Source of the DNA: Bacteroidaceae bacterium
Lineage (GTDB): Bacteria > Bacteroidota > Bacteroidia > Bacteroidales > Barnesiellaceae_A
Direction: 5' to 3'
Length of the DNA stretch: 64,000 bases
Assembly: GCA_017410245.1 (NCBI GenBank)
Contig: JAFQRE010000022.1
Span: 28,108 to 92,107, forward strand
Position numbers and translations under genes: made by a program. The notes below the pieces were generated by a model that made no database searches, was not told where the DNA came from, and was given only the letters and a program-made list of their open reading frames with translations. This document shows positions 9,692-18,139 of this stretch, one piece after another. Numbering within the stretch: position 1 is the stretch's first letter; every line of letters begins with the position of its first letter.

Positions 9692-11035
9692 TTAAAATCC
9701 TGTGTATGATTGAGGCGAAAGTCGGTGTAACTCTTCTTTTACAGCGTCCGAGATATTGAGTGTCTCGATAAACTCGTAAATGGCTTTTTCATCGACAACG
9801 GTATTGGTGCGAGTGAGAGCCTTGAGTGCCTCGTAGGGTTGCGGATAGCCTTCGCGACGAAGAACGGTTTGAATACCTTCGGCAACAACGTTCCACATAC
9901 CCGATAGGTCGCGGTCGATAGCTTGGCGGTTGAGCAACAACTTGCCCAATCCTTTGATGGTGCTGCTGAATGCGATGAGCGAGTGTGCCATAGGTACACC
10001 TACGTTGCGCAATACGGTAGAGTCGGTAAGGTCGCGTTGCAATCGCGAGATGGGCAACTTCATGGCCAAGTGGTCGTATATGGCATTGGCTATACCAAGA
10101 TTGCCTTCCGAGTTCTCAAAGTCGATGGGATTGACTTTGTGAGGCATGGCCGAAGAACCTACCTCGCCGGCTTTGATCTTCTGCTTGAAGTACTCCATTG
10201 AGATGTATTGCCAGAAATCGCGGTCGAGGTCAATGATGATAGTATTGATACGACGCAACGCATCGAAAAGTGCAGCCAAGTTATCGTAGTTAGAGATTTG
10301 TGTTGTGTACGACTCTCGAGCTATGCCTAAGCTATTGTGCAAAAATCCGGCTGCAAAAGCAGGCCAGTCGATGCCGGGGTATGCTGTGCAGTGAGCATTG
10401 AAGTTGCCTGTTGCACCGCCAAATTTACCACTGATAGGAATATTGCGCAATTGTTCTATTTGTTGTTCCAGGCGGTAGGTAAACACGCGTACCTCTTTGC
10501 CCAAGCGGGTGGGTGAAGCGGGTTGTCCATGAGTCTTGGCAAGCATGGGTATCTCTTTCCATTCCTCGGCATAGCCATTGAGCATGGCTACCATCTCTTC
10601 GAGCATGGGTATATACACATCGTATAGAGCCTCCTTGATAGATAGGGGCACAGCGGTGTTGTTGATGTCTTGCGAGGTGAGTCCAAAGTGTATAAACTCT
10701 TTGTACTGCTCAAGTCCCAAGCGATCGAATTGTTCTTTGATGAAATATTCTACTGCCTTAACATCGTGGTTGGTAACAGATTCAATCTCCTTGACACGAG
10801 CGGCATCGGCCTCGGTGAAGTTGATGTATATATTGCGCAAGTCTTGATACAGGTTTTTATCAATGCCCGCAAGTTGGGGTAGAGGTACCTTGCATATAGC
10901 TATAAAGTATTCGATTTCGACACGTACGCGATAACGTATAAGGGCGAGTTCCGAAAAATATGCCGAGAGAGCCTCGGTCTTGCTGTGGTAGCGGCCATCA
11001 ATAGGCGACACTGCGGTAAGTGGAGTCATTTGCAT
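9692..11035 (-). CDS. purB: Adenylosuccinate lyase
   Basis: Catalyses two fumarate-releasing steps of purine synthesis (SAICAR to AICAR; adenylosuccinate to AMP). 447 residues from the ATG at 11035 (MQMTPLTAV). The frame extends 23 codons upstream, but that stretch overlaps a TAnnTTTG box at 11060-11068, so the shorter start is chosen. The fumarase/aspartase signature GSSAMPHKVNP is at about 292-302, and THGQPASPT lies upstream of it. The length matches the E. coli-like subgroup (~456 residues). Confidence 0.96.
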   Translation of the reverse strand: MQMTPLTAVSPIDGRYHSKTEALSAYFSELALIRYRVRVEIEYFIAICKVPLPQLAGIDKNLYQDLRNIYINFTEADAARVKEIESVTNHDVKAVEYFIKEQFDRLGLEQYKEFIHFGLTSQDINNTAVPLSIKEALYDVYIPMLEEMVAMLNGYAEEWKEIPMLAKTHGQPASPTRLGKEVRVFTYRLEQQIEQLRNIPISGKFGGATGNFNAHCTAYPGIDWPAFAAGFLHNSLGIARESYTTQISNYDNLAALFDALRRINTIIIDLDRDFWQYISMEYFKQKIKAGEVGSSAMPHKVNPIDFENSEGNLGIANAIYDHLAMKLPISRLQRDLTDSTVLRNVGVPMAHSLIAFSSTIKGLGKLLLNRQAIDRDLSGMWNVVAEGIQTVLRREGYPQPYEALKALTRTNTVVDEKAIYEFIETLNISDAVKEELHRLSPQSYTGF

Positions 11036-11110
11036 AGTCTTTAAATTACTGTTCCGACTGCAAAGGTACGATATATTATGAGTTTTTTGAAATATTTTTT
11101 GCAAAATTGT

Positions 11111-11140
11111 TTTGAGTATAAAAAAATAGTATTACCTTTG
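11111..11140 (+). promoter_or_regulatory. Promoter of the tRNA-Val cluster
   Basis: TTTG at 11111-11114, an 18-nt spacer, and TACCTTTG at 11133-11140, a close match to the Bacteroidota sigma-ABfr consensus. It ends 24 nt before the first tRNA. Confidence 0.75.
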
Positions 11141-11164
11141 CATCGCTTTTCAATAAAAGTCCTC

Positions 11165-11239
11165 GGGCGTTTAGCTCAGCTGGTTTAGAGCATCTGCCTT
11201 ACAAGCAGAGGGTCGGCGGTTCGAATCCGTCAACGCCCA
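11165..11239 (+). tRNA. tRNA-Val(TAC), copy 1
   Basis: 75 nt with acceptor arms GGGCGTT/AACGCCC, a D-arm (TAGCTCAGCTGGTTTAGA), anticodon stem TCTGC/GCAGA enclosing CTTACAA (anticodon TAC), and the T-arm GTTCGAATCC. CCA is not encoded here. First of three identical copies. Confidence 0.97.
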
Positions 11240-11286
11240 CCGAGAAAAAAGTTGCCAAGAGAGGTGACTATTAAACAAGGAATAAT

Positions 11287-11361
11287 GGGCGTTTAGCTCA
11301 GCTGGTTTAGAGCATCTGCCTTACAAGCAGAGGGTCGGCGGTTCGAATCCGTCAACGCCCA
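11287..11361 (+). tRNA. tRNA-Val(TAC), copy 2
   Basis: Identical over 75 nt to the first copy. The next three bases happen to read CCA. A 47-nt spacer separates it from copy 1. Confidence 0.97.
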
Positions 11362-11413
11362 CCATTATTAAACTTTATATATATCCCGGGGTGCTTCGGC
11401 ACTCTTATTACAG

Positions 11414-11488
11414 GGGCGTTTAGCTCAGCTGGTTTAGAGCATCTGCCTTACAAGCAGAGGGTCGGCGGTTCGAATCCGTCAACGCCCA
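11414..11488 (+). tRNA. tRNA-Val(TAC), copy 3
   Basis: Identical to the other two copies and followed by CTA, so CCA is added post-transcriptionally. Last gene of the cluster before the terminator. Confidence 0.97.
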
Positions 11489-11496
11489 CTACTATT

Positions 11497-11536
11497 AAAA
11501 AACCACTCTATTCTCTTTGATAGAGTGGTTTTTTTT
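11497..11536 (+). terminator. Terminator of the tRNA-Val cluster
   Basis: AACCACTCTA (11501-11510) pairs with TAGAGTGGTT (11521-11530), preceded by an A run and followed by a run of eight T. Confidence 0.88.
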
Positions 11537-11575
11537 GTCTATGGTTGAGCCGAAAATGGAGCTAATGAACGAGAT

Positions 11576-11697
11576 TCCTTCTTTTTTCGCTCGTTTTTCA
11601 CTCTCTTAGAGGTAAACCTTGAAGATAGGGTGCACTTGCTGTGAAAAATATTGAAGTAAACTTCATCTTTCTCGCTCGTTTCTTTGTATCTTTGTAG
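11576..11697 (+). repeat. Tandem ~86-bp dispersed repeat upstream of glmS (one good, one degenerate copy)
   Basis: 11630-11694 matches, with only a few differences, the reverse complement of the 86-bp tandem repeat at 63679-63858. A more diverged unit precedes it: CGCTCG recurs at 11588 and 11673, a spacing of 85. The good copy ends in TATCTTTG at 11687-11694, a -7-like box 44 nt before the glmS ATG, so the repeat probably supplies the glmS promoter. Confidence 0.75.
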
Positions 11698-11737
11698 CTA
11701 CATTAGCTGTAATGTGGATATATAAATTTACAACAAT

Positions 11738-13582
11738 ATGTGTGGAATAGTAGGATATATTGGTATGCAGGAAGCTTGCCCCATATTGATTAAGGGGTTG
11801 CGCCGATTGGAATATCGTGGCTATGACAGCGCCGGTGTATCGATGATAAATGAAAAAGGTGAATTGAATGTCTTTAAGGCCAAGGGTAAGGTAGATGACT
11901 TGGAGGCATTCTTGAGCGATAAAGATATAAGTGGAACCATAGGTATAGCCCATACGCGATGGGCTACTCATGGAATACCCTGTCGCGAAAATGCGCACCC
12001 GCATTTCTCTTCATCGGGTACATTATCTCTTATTCACAATGGTATCATAGAGAATTATGCTACTCTCAAAGAGCGACTCATTGAGAAGGGGTTTACCTTT
12101 GTTAGCGATACCGATACCGAGGTGCTTGTTCAGTTGATAGAATATTACAAACTTGAGTATAAGTCGGATTTGTTGTCGGCAGTGCAACGAGCTTTGGCGC
12201 AAGTAATAGGTGCCTATGCTATTGCAGTGCTCGACAAAAACAATCCCGATGAGATAATAGCTGCTCGTAAGGCAAGCCCGTTGGCTATAGGCTTGGGCGA
12301 GGGAGAGTATTTCTTGGCGTCCGATGCTACACCCTTGGTAGAATATACACATAAAGTGATATATCTTGATGACGATGAGATTGCAGTTATAAATCGCAAT
12401 AGTGGCTTGCAGATTATTACATTGCAAGGACAAGCAGTCAATCATGAAGTGAGCGAGATAAATCTCGATTTAGGCGCAATAGAGAAGGGCGGCTATGAGC
12501 ACTTTATGCTCAAAGAAATTTTTGAACAACCCGATTGCTTGGTGAACTGTATGCGTGGACGTATCAATCCCGAGGGTACTATTGTGCGATTCTCATCGGT
12601 AATAGATAATGCCGAGCAGTTGCTCAATGCTCGTCGTTACATCATTGTGGCTTGTGGTACATCGTGGCATGCCGGATTGATAGGTAAGACACTTATCGAG
12701 AATTTTTGTCGCATACCGGTCGAGGTGGCTTATGCCTCGGAGTTTCGATATAGCAATCCGGTTATAGGCAATGGTGATGTGGTGATAGCCATTTCGCAGT
12801 CGGGCGAGACGGCCGATACCTTGGCAGCCATCGAGTTGGCTCGTAGTCGTGGTGCCTTTGTATATGGTATAGTCAATTCGGTAGGCTCTTCTATTGCTCG
12901 CAATACACAGACCGGCTCTTATATCCACGTTGGCCCCGAAATAGGTGTGGCTTCGACAAAGGCGTTTACCGGTCAGGTAACGGTGCTTACGATGTTGGCG
13001 TTGTGTATAGCCAAGGAGCGTAACACTATCACGCAGGCCGAGCTTGAAGAGGCTCTTGGTGAGTTGTTGGCTATACCGGGTAAGATGGCCGAGGTGCTCA
13101 GTCAGAACGATGCCATTGCCTCGCTGTCGCGTACATTTACCTATGCTCAAAACTTTATATACTTGGGTCGTGGTTACAATTATCCGGTGGCTCTCGAGGG
13201 TGCGCTCAAGCTCAAGGAGATATCGTATATCCATGCCGAAGGCTATCCGGCTGCCGAGATGAAGCATGGTCCTATTGCACTTGTCGATGCCGAAATGCCG
13301 GTGGTAGTGGTTGCTACCAACAAGTTGCTATATGACAAGGTGTTGAGCAATATACAGGAGATAAAGGCTCGTCAGGGCAAGGTGATAGCTATCGTAGTGA
13401 AAGGCGATGATACTATATCGAAGTTGGTAGACTATGTGATAGAATTGCCCGAGACTGCCGAGTTCTTGTATCCGTTGCTTGCCTCTGTGCCTTTGCAACT
13501 TTTGGCCTACCATATTGCTGTGTGCAAAGGTAAGAATGTAGATCAACCCCGCAACCTTGCCAAGTCGGTGACTGTTGAGTAG
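11738..13582 (+). CDS. glmS: Glutamine-fructose-6-phosphate aminotransferase
   Basis: Makes glucosamine 6-phosphate from fructose 6-phosphate and glutamine, the first step to UDP-GlcNAc for peptidoglycan and lipid A. 614 residues. The N-terminal Ntn glutaminase begins MCGIVGYIG with the nucleophile Cys2. Two SIS sugar-isomerase domains follow (for example SQSGETADT in the first), and the protein ends with the characteristic PRNLAKSVTVE. Length is normal. It is preceded by the dispersed repeat that carries a -7 box. No glmS ribozyme fits in the short leader. Confidence 0.97.
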   Translation: MCGIVGYIGMQEACPILIKGLRRLEYRGYDSAGVSMINEKGELNVFKAKGKVDDLEAFLSDKDISGTIGIAHTRWATHGIPCRENAHPHFSSSGTLSLIHNGIIENYATLKERLIEKGFTFVSDTDTEVLVQLIEYYKLEYKSDLLSAVQRALAQVIGAYAIAVLDKNNPDEIIAARKASPLAIGLGEGEYFLASDATPLVEYTHKVIYLDDDEIAVINRNSGLQIITLQGQAVNHEVSEINLDLGAIEKGGYEHFMLKEIFEQPDCLVNCMRGRINPEGTIVRFSSVIDNAEQLLNARRYIIVACGTSWHAGLIGKTLIENFCRIPVEVAYASEFRYSNPVIGNGDVVIAISQSGETADTLAAIELARSRGAFVYGIVNSVGSSIARNTQTGSYIHVGPEIGVASTKAFTGQVTVLTMLALCIAKERNTITQAELEEALGELLAIPGKMAEVLSQNDAIASLSRTFTYAQNFIYLGRGYNYPVALEGALKLKEISYIHAEGYPAAEMKHGPIALVDAEMPVVVVATNKLLYDKVLSNIQEIKARQGKVIAIVVKGDDTISKLVDYVIELPETAEFLYPLLASVPLQLLAYHIAVCKGKNVDQPRNLAKSVTVE

Positions 13583-13622
13583 AGAAAATAGTTGATGCTA
13601 TCGGCAAGCATCTTATATAATA

Positions 13623-13660
13623 AACACCGCATCGAGAACTATTCCCGGTGCGGTGATTTT
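13623..13660 (+). terminator. glmS terminator
   Basis: CACCGCA (13625-13631) pairs with TGCGGTG (13649-13655), followed by ATTTTG. It lies 40 nt after the glmS stop and ahead of the convergent small gene. Confidence 0.7.
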
Positions 13661-13678
13661 GTTAGGGAGTGGTTTCGA

Positions 13679-13852
13679 TTAAAGGGAGAATAGCATTATG
13701 CCAATAATTGATCCTGCAACAGCTGACCAAAGGTAGGTCTTAGCGGCATCGGTATCATTATCTTTTTTAGTAAAGAAGAGTACATATCCTACGATGGGTA
13801 GTAATACTGATAAAATAACCAAAATGGGATTGGTGTTATTGTTTTCGCTCAT
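13679..13852 (-). CDS. 57-residue membrane protein
   Basis: ATG at 13852 (MSENNNTNPI) to TAA at 13679. A polar N-terminus is followed by a hydrophobic segment (about residues 9-28), a charged loop (KKDNDTDAAK) and a second hydrophobic segment (about 40-57), so a two-helix inner-membrane hairpin is likely. It lies 33 nt after the 74-residue membrane protein gene on the same strand. No family recognised. It could be a component of the small locus headed by the XRE-type regulator (inference). Confidence 0.6.
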   Translation of the reverse strand: MSENNNTNPILVILSVLLPIVGYVLFFTKKDNDTDAAKTYLWSAVAGSIIGIMLFSL

Positions 13853-13885
13853 GATTATATGATTATAAAATTATAGTGTTAGAAA

Positions 13886-14110
13886 TTAAGATGCGATTAC
13901 TGCGATAACGTAGAATATTAATTGAATAAATCCCACAACGGAGCATGAGCCCGAGAACCATTCTCCGAAGTCTTTCCCGCATACTTTTGCAATACCGCCT
14001 ACTATAAGGGATATTATAATAGTTTCTATTGCAGCGCTGATAAGCCATTCAAAAAATGATATGCCACTAGTTTTAAATCCTTGCAGAAGGAAGAATAAAA
14101 ATGATTTCAT
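13886..14110 (-). CDS. 74-residue membrane protein
   Basis: Starts MKSFLFFLLQGFK. Two or three hydrophobic stretches (about 18-40 and 52-74) are separated by a short amphipathic loop (KVCGKDFGEWFS). A TAACTTTG box (reverse, 14195-14202) lies upstream. Together with the 57-residue protein it forms a pair of tiny hydrophobic products downstream of a small XRE regulator. Homology not recognised; a small-peptide effector or ion-channel-like role would be guesswork. Confidence 0.6.
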   Translation of the reverse strand: MKSFLFFLLQGFKTSGISFFEWLISAAIETIIISLIVGGIAKVCGKDFGEWFSGSCSVVGFIQLIFYVIAVIAS

Positions 14111-14273
14111 AGTAGATTGTAATTTGTGATAACTATAGTAATTGCTAAATATTTAATGCTTTTTTATTTGTTTGAAATATTTTTTCTTTTAGTGCAAAGT
14201 TAGCGATATTATAGTCAAGGGTATTAGTTTGTGCGTGTCCGTTTAGGACACGGTTCCAAATTGGATACAATTA

Positions 14274-14480
14274 TTAATTATTAAGTTTATTGGATATTAG
14301 TTCAAATAGGTTGCATTCAAGTACTTGAGATGCTCTCCATATAATGTCGGTGTCGATACTTTTTTTACGGAATATTTTATATACATTGGTGCGGGTGCAA
14401 CACATTTCATTGGCAAACCATGTTACGCTTTTGCCTTTTTTCTGTAATGTCTCCTTTATTATTGAGCCGACGTGTATCAT
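14274..14480 (-). CDS. Small XRE-type helix-turn-helix protein
   Basis: 68 residues beginning MIHVGSIIKETLQKKG. It has a lambda-repressor-like fold: a helix with KSVTWFANEMCCTRTNVYKIFRKKSIDTD (turn and recognition helix about residues 18-40), then LWRASQVLECNLFELIS-like final helices. The protein is the DNA-binding domain alone, without a sensor. It is preceded within 40 nt by a large nested inverted repeat at 14520-14637 and followed on the same strand by the two tiny membrane proteins. Whether it autoregulates is unknown. Confidence 0.75.
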   Translation of the reverse strand: MIHVGSIIKETLQKKGKSVTWFANEMCCTRTNVYKIFRKKSIDTDIIWRASQVLECNLFELISNKLNN

Positions 14481-14519
14481 GTTTTAGTGTATAAAAAGTG
14501 GACTTTCCTTTCATCTATG

Positions 14520-14637
14520 TTTCAGAGGTATCGCCAAACACCTTGCAATCATATATGAGTAAAAGCCCACAGCATACACTGTGAGCATCAACTTTTACTC
14601 TTGATTGCTTCTTTAAAATTTGGCGAATTTTCTGAAA
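14520..14637. repeat. 118-nt nested imperfect inverted repeat
   Basis: Five paired blocks in register: TTTCAGA 14520-14526 with 14631-14637; TCGCCAAA 14531-14538 with 14619-14626; GCAATC 14545-14550 with 14603-14608; GAGTAAAAG 14557-14565 with 14592-14600; CACAG 14568-14572 with 14579-14583. This gives one long interrupted hairpin with a 6-nt apical loop. It could be a structured RNA, a MITE-like element or the leader of the XRE gene. No target-site duplication is obvious. Confidence 0.75.
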
Positions 14638-14779
14638 CAAGAATATCAGCTAATGCACGTTATATTTTATGTTTTTATTTTATCTCTTTGTATATCTACT
14701 TGTTTTGGTTAGCTTGTGCAAAAGTAATAAATTTTGCTTATATGATTTTATTATGGTGTATTTATTTATGTGGTAATAT

Positions 14780-14815
14780 AAAAAAACTGTGTCCCGGAGA
14801 TGCGGAACACAGTTT
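14780..14815 (-). terminator. Terminator of the rplM-rpsI-rpsB-tsf operon
   Basis: AAACTGTGT...ACACAGTTT stem (14784-14792 with 14807-14815). On the minus strand it is followed by a run of T. It lies 35 nt past the tsf stop. Confidence 0.85.
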
Positions 14816-14849
14816 GTATTGGAATGAAAATAAAATCTCAGCGATGTGA

Positions 14850-15839
14850 TTACTCGGCACGGAGAGTGAAGCGTTTGAAAGCAACAACTTTCAAGTCGGC
14901 GTCCATCTCTTTGAGTACGTCGCGAACCGATTTCTTAGCTTCCAAGATGTCCTCTTGGTTGAGCAAGCATACCTCTTTCAAGAACTTGCCAAGACGACCT
15001 TTGGCGATGTTTTGAATCATAGCCTCGGGGAGGTTGGCCGATTTCTCTGCTGAAACAGTGGCGATGATTTCTTTTGCTTTGGCAACCTCTTCAGCTGTGA
15101 TCCAGCCTTTGGCCATGTTGCTCTCCATGTGGTCTTCTGAGTCAACGTGGGCGGGGTTGATACCGGCTTTCTTAAGAGCTACCTCAACAGCCTTTTGTAC
15201 TTGCTCGGCTTTGGTCTTCTCGATAGCAACAGCGATCTCGGCATTTTTGATTTCTTCCGAAACGCCGTCCTCATCGATAGCGATGGGGTTCATGGCAGCG
15301 ATTTGCATAGCAAGACGCTTGCCGGCCTCTTCGTTCTCTTTGTTAAGACCTACGATAGTACAGAGTTGGTTTTTGTTTTGGTGGTTGTAAACGGTAGTAA
15401 AGTCGGCCTCGATGAAGTTGAAGTCGCCAAGCTCCATCTTTTCACCGGTTTTACCAATTTCGTCGGTGATGAGAGTAGCAATCTCTACACCGTCGATAGT
15501 GAGAGCAAGAACCTCTTCGCGAGTTTTGGGTTTAGCTTCCATAACAGCGTTGAGGATACGGTTGGTTAAAGCAACGAAAGACTCATTGTTGGCAACGAAG
15601 TCTGTTTCGCACTTGAGAGCAACGATAGCTGCATAGCCACCATTAGATTTGGCAAGAACGCAACCCTCAGCAGCCTCGCGGTCTTCGCGCTTAGCGGCTA
15701 CGGCTTGGCCTTTCTTGCGGATTATTTCTTTTGCGGCTTCGATATCGCCGTCAGCTTCTTGTAATGCTTTTTTGCAGTCCATCATACCGGCACCGGTCAA
15801 AGAGCGGAGCTTGCTGATATCTGCCATTGTTACTGCCAT
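14850..15839 (-). CDS. tsf: Elongation factor Ts
   Basis: Guanine-nucleotide exchange factor for EF-Tu. 329 residues, the longer Bacteroidota form. The N-terminal UBA-like region has MADISKLRSLTGAGMMDCKK, and the exchange motif CETDFVA lies near residue 77. A start at the inner ATG (MADIS, 15827) is also possible. It is the last gene of the ribosomal operon, 91 nt after rpsB. Confidence 0.97.
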   Translation of the reverse strand: MAVTMADISKLRSLTGAGMMDCKKALQEADGDIEAAKEIIRKKGQAVAAKREDREAAEGCVLAKSNGGYAAIVALKCETDFVANNESFVALTNRILNAVMEAKPKTREEVLALTIDGVEIATLITDEIGKTGEKMELGDFNFIEADFTTVYNHQNKNQLCTIVGLNKENEEAGKRLAMQIAAMNPIAIDEDGVSEEIKNAEIAVAIEKTKAEQVQKAVEVALKKAGINPAHVDSEDHMESNMAKGWITAEEVAKAKEIIATVSAEKSANLPEAMIQNIAKGRLGKFLKEVCLLNQEDILEAKKSVRDVLKEMDADLKVVAFKRFTLRAE

Positions 15840-15930
15840 AGTTGTATGTTTTTAGTAGTTAATACTTGGTCGTAAAAGACAAAGAGCGCGCCTTGTTGTG
15901 AGAAAAGGCTCGCTCTTTGTATGAGAATTA

Positions 15931-16743
15931 TTATTCTTCGCTTTCAGCGGGTTTCTCAGTAGCAGCTTCTTCGTTTCTGCGACGTGAGATGCGAGCTTTG
16001 CGTTCGCGCTTGGGAGCGGCAGCTTCCTCAGCGGGTGCCTCATCGAGTTTCTCAATCTTACGCTCTTCGATACCCTCGGCCATTGCACCGCAGAGAGCGT
16101 CGAGGATTACCTCGATTGACTTAGATGCATCGTCGTTAGCGGGGATTACGAAGTCGATGTTTGAGGGGTCTGAATTGGTATCTACCATAGCAAATACGGG
16201 TATACCAAGACGATTGGCCTCGCGAACAGCGATTTGTTCTTTGAGAACGTCAACTACGAACAAAGCAGCGGGAAGACGGTTCAAGTCGGCGATGCTACCG
16301 AGGTTCTTCTCGAGTTTTGCACGTTGGCGAGTGATTTGGAGCTTTTCGCGTTTTGAGAGGTTGTCGAAAGTTCCGTCTTTGGTCATCTTGTCGATGGTGG
16401 TCATCTTCTTTACAGCCTTGCGGATAGTGGGGAAGTTGGTGAGCATACCACCGGGCCAGCGCTCAATAACATAGGGCATGTTTATAGCAGTGGCTTTGTC
16501 GGCAATAACTTGCTTAGCCTGTTTCTTAGTAGCAACAAAAAGTACTTTTTTGCCCGATTTAGCAATCGATTTGAGGGCTGCGGCAGCCTCGTCGATTTTT
16601 GCTACTGTTTTATACAAGTCGATGATGTGGATACCGTTGCGCTCCATGAAGATGTAGGGAGCCATGGCGGGATTCCATTTTCTTGTGAGGTGACCAAAGT
16701 GTACACCTGCCTCAAGGAGTTGTTCAAATGATGTAAGAGCCAT
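15931..16743 (-). CDS. rpsB: 30S ribosomal protein S2
   Basis: 270 residues with the S2 signatures GVHFGHLTRKWNPAM near the N-terminus and IPVFAMVDTNSDP near residue 180. It has an added Lys/Arg/Glu-rich C-terminal tail (about residues 235-270) beyond the conserved fold, common in this phylum. It lies between rpsI and tsf in the rplM operon. Confidence 0.97.
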   Translation of the reverse strand: MALTSFEQLLEAGVHFGHLTRKWNPAMAPYIFMERNGIHIIDLYKTVAKIDEAAAALKSIAKSGKKVLFVATKKQAKQVIADKATAINMPYVIERWPGGMLTNFPTIRKAVKKMTTIDKMTKDGTFDNLSKREKLQITRQRAKLEKNLGSIADLNRLPAALFVVDVLKEQIAVREANRLGIPVFAMVDTNSDPSNIDFVIPANDDASKSIEVILDALCGAMAEGIEERKIEKLDEAPAEEAAAPKRERKARISRRRNEEAATEKPAESEE

Positions 16744-16883
16744 TTTTCTTTTTTTATTTTTTCGTTTACATTCTACTAATACAATTGTCGGGTAGTTAAG
16801 CTGCGCTGTTAAGCCACTTGCTTAGTCGCGACAATTTGGATACTAAACGTCGTTTTACTTGTTGCTCGAAGCTTACAAATAGA

Positions 16884-17276
16884 TTAACGTTTGCTGAATT
16901 GGAAGCGTTTACGAGCTTTGGGACGACCCGGTTTCTTACGCTCAACAACACGGGGGTCACGAGTCATGAAGCCTTCACGACGGAGAACGGCTTTGTCATC
17001 GGGGTTCATAGCAACCAAGGCGCGAGCAATAGCAAGACGAAGAGCTTCGGCTTGACCTTTGTAGCCACCACCTTGAAGGTTTACCATGATATCATATTTC
17101 TCTGCTACACCGAGTGTAGTGAGGGGTTGTTTTACAACAAATTGCAGTATCGACGAGGGGAAGTATTTTGTCAAGTCGCGTTTGTTGATGGTGATTGTAC
17201 CATTTCCCTCTTTGATGAATACGCGAGCTACGGCTGCTTTACGACGGCCTACTACAGCTTTTTCGAGAAGATACAT
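16884..17276 (-). CDS. rpsI: 30S ribosomal protein S9
   Basis: 130 residues, with VVGRRKAAVARVFIKEG at the N-terminus and the conserved basic C-terminal end PGRPKARKRFQFSKR, which reaches the P-site tRNA. It begins 7 nt after the rplM stop. Confidence 0.97.
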   Translation of the reverse strand: MYLLEKAVVGRRKAAVARVFIKEGNGTITINKRDLTKYFPSSILQFVVKQPLTTLGVAEKYDIMVNLQGGGYKGQAEALRLAIARALVAMNPDDKAVLRREGFMTRDPRVVERKKPGRPKARKRFQFSKR

Positions 17277-17283
17277 ATATTAA

Positions 17284-17739
17284 TTACTTGTAGAGGTTAA
17301 TATCAATGATTCGGGGATTTTGAGCGGCTTGCTCGTGCTCGGCGCCACCATATACGCGGAGGTTACGCAACAATTGAGCACCCAATTTGTTTTTGGGGAG
17401 CATACCTTTAACTACGCGGAGCAAAAGACGATCGGCACCTTTGGCCATCAAGTCAGCGGGTGATTTGATGCGTTGGCCACCGGGATAGCCTGTGAAGTCG
17501 ATGTACTCTTTGTCTGTCATCTTTTTGCCTGTGAGGATAATCTTGTCGGCATTGATGATGATGACATTGTCACCACAATCTACGTGGGGAGTGTAGTTGG
17601 GTTTGTATTTGCCACGCAAAATTTTTGCGACTTTACTTGCAAGGCGACCCAATACTTGGTCGGTAGCATCTACTACGACCCACTCTTTGGTTACGGTTGC
17701 CTTGTTAGCTGATACTGTCTTATAACTTAAAGTGTTCAC
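17284..17739 (-). CDS. rplM: 50S ribosomal protein L13
   Basis: 151 residues starting at a GTG codon (MNTLSYKT). This start matches the usual N-terminus of the family in Bacteroidales. The body has VVVDATDQVLGRLASKVAK, the signature VKGMLPKNKLG and a terminal YGGAEHEQAAQNP. First gene of the rplM-rpsI-rpsB-tsf operon, with its own promoter at 17852-17883. Confidence 0.96.
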   Translation of the reverse strand: MNTLSYKTVSANKATVTKEWVVVDATDQVLGRLASKVAKILRGKYKPNYTPHVDCGDNVIIINADKIILTGKKMTDKEYIDFTGYPGGQRIKSPADLMAKGADRLLLRVVKGMLPKNKLGAQLLRNLRVYGGAEHEQAAQNPRIIDINLYK

Positions 17740-17851
17740 TGCTTTAAAGTTTTTAAAATTAGTTACTTAATAGTGCTCGCGCATTATATCCCCGGCCAAA
17801 GGAATGATAATCCGTTCGCAGATTTCTCTTATTTGGCTAATAATCGGACTG

Positions 17852-17883
17852 CAAAGGTAGTGCTTTTTATTTTACATGACAAA
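17852..17883 (-). promoter_or_regulatory. Promoter of the rplM operon
   Basis: On the minus strand, TTTG (17880-17883), a 20-nt spacer and TACCTTTG (17852-17859), an excellent match to the Bacteroidota consensus, 113 nt upstream of the rplM start. Confidence 0.85.
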
Positions 17884-18080
17884 TATTTTTAAATCTTTTT
17901 TCGTTGGCTATAAGCAACTTTACTCTCGAGAGAGTGGTTTTTATAGTGTGACCGATGGCACAACAAGACGATATACGGGTGTGTGCTTGTTACGGGTCTG
18001 GCTCGTTCTATCGCTCTTTTGTTATTGTTTTGCCTTTGCAAAAAAGTCTTATGGCGTGTAATATTATTTCTGTTGCCGGC

Positions 18081-18110
18081 TTGGAATTTCGCAGAAAAAA
18101 TATATTTTTG
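18081..18110 (+). promoter_or_regulatory. Probable pdxB promoter
   Basis: TTGG at 18081-18084, an 18-nt spacer, then TATTTTTG at 18103-18110, 30 nt before the ATG. Confidence 0.5.
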
Positions 18111-18139
18111 CAGAGGTTTTCATAAATTAGTGTTTTTTT

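Larger units (their letters stand above)
14481..14849. other. Gene-free stretch between the XRE gene and tsf
   Basis: 369 nt without a supported gene. It contains the nested inverted repeat (14520-14637), AT-rich sequence with a reverse TACTTTTG box at 14719-14726 that could start a transcript through the repeat into the XRE gene, and the tsf terminator (14780-14815). Confidence 0.6.
17740..18139. other. Divergent intergenic region between rplM and pdxB
   Basis: 400 nt. It holds the rplM leader and promoter (to 17883) and, at the far side, the probable pdxB promoter. Short frames in between have no family resemblance, and I see no gene. Confidence 0.6.

Noticed and set aside
11165..11488. 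Tandem repeat element
   Set aside because: The repetition is three identical tRNA-Val genes with different spacers.
11641..11737. glmS ribozyme
   Set aside because: The leader after the likely promoter is only about 40 nt and shows no ribozyme core; such ribozymes are known mainly from Firmicutes.
14601..15015. Plus-strand frames of 71-82 residues near tsf
   Set aside because: They overlap the inverted repeat, the terminator and the antisense of tsf, and show no family likeness.
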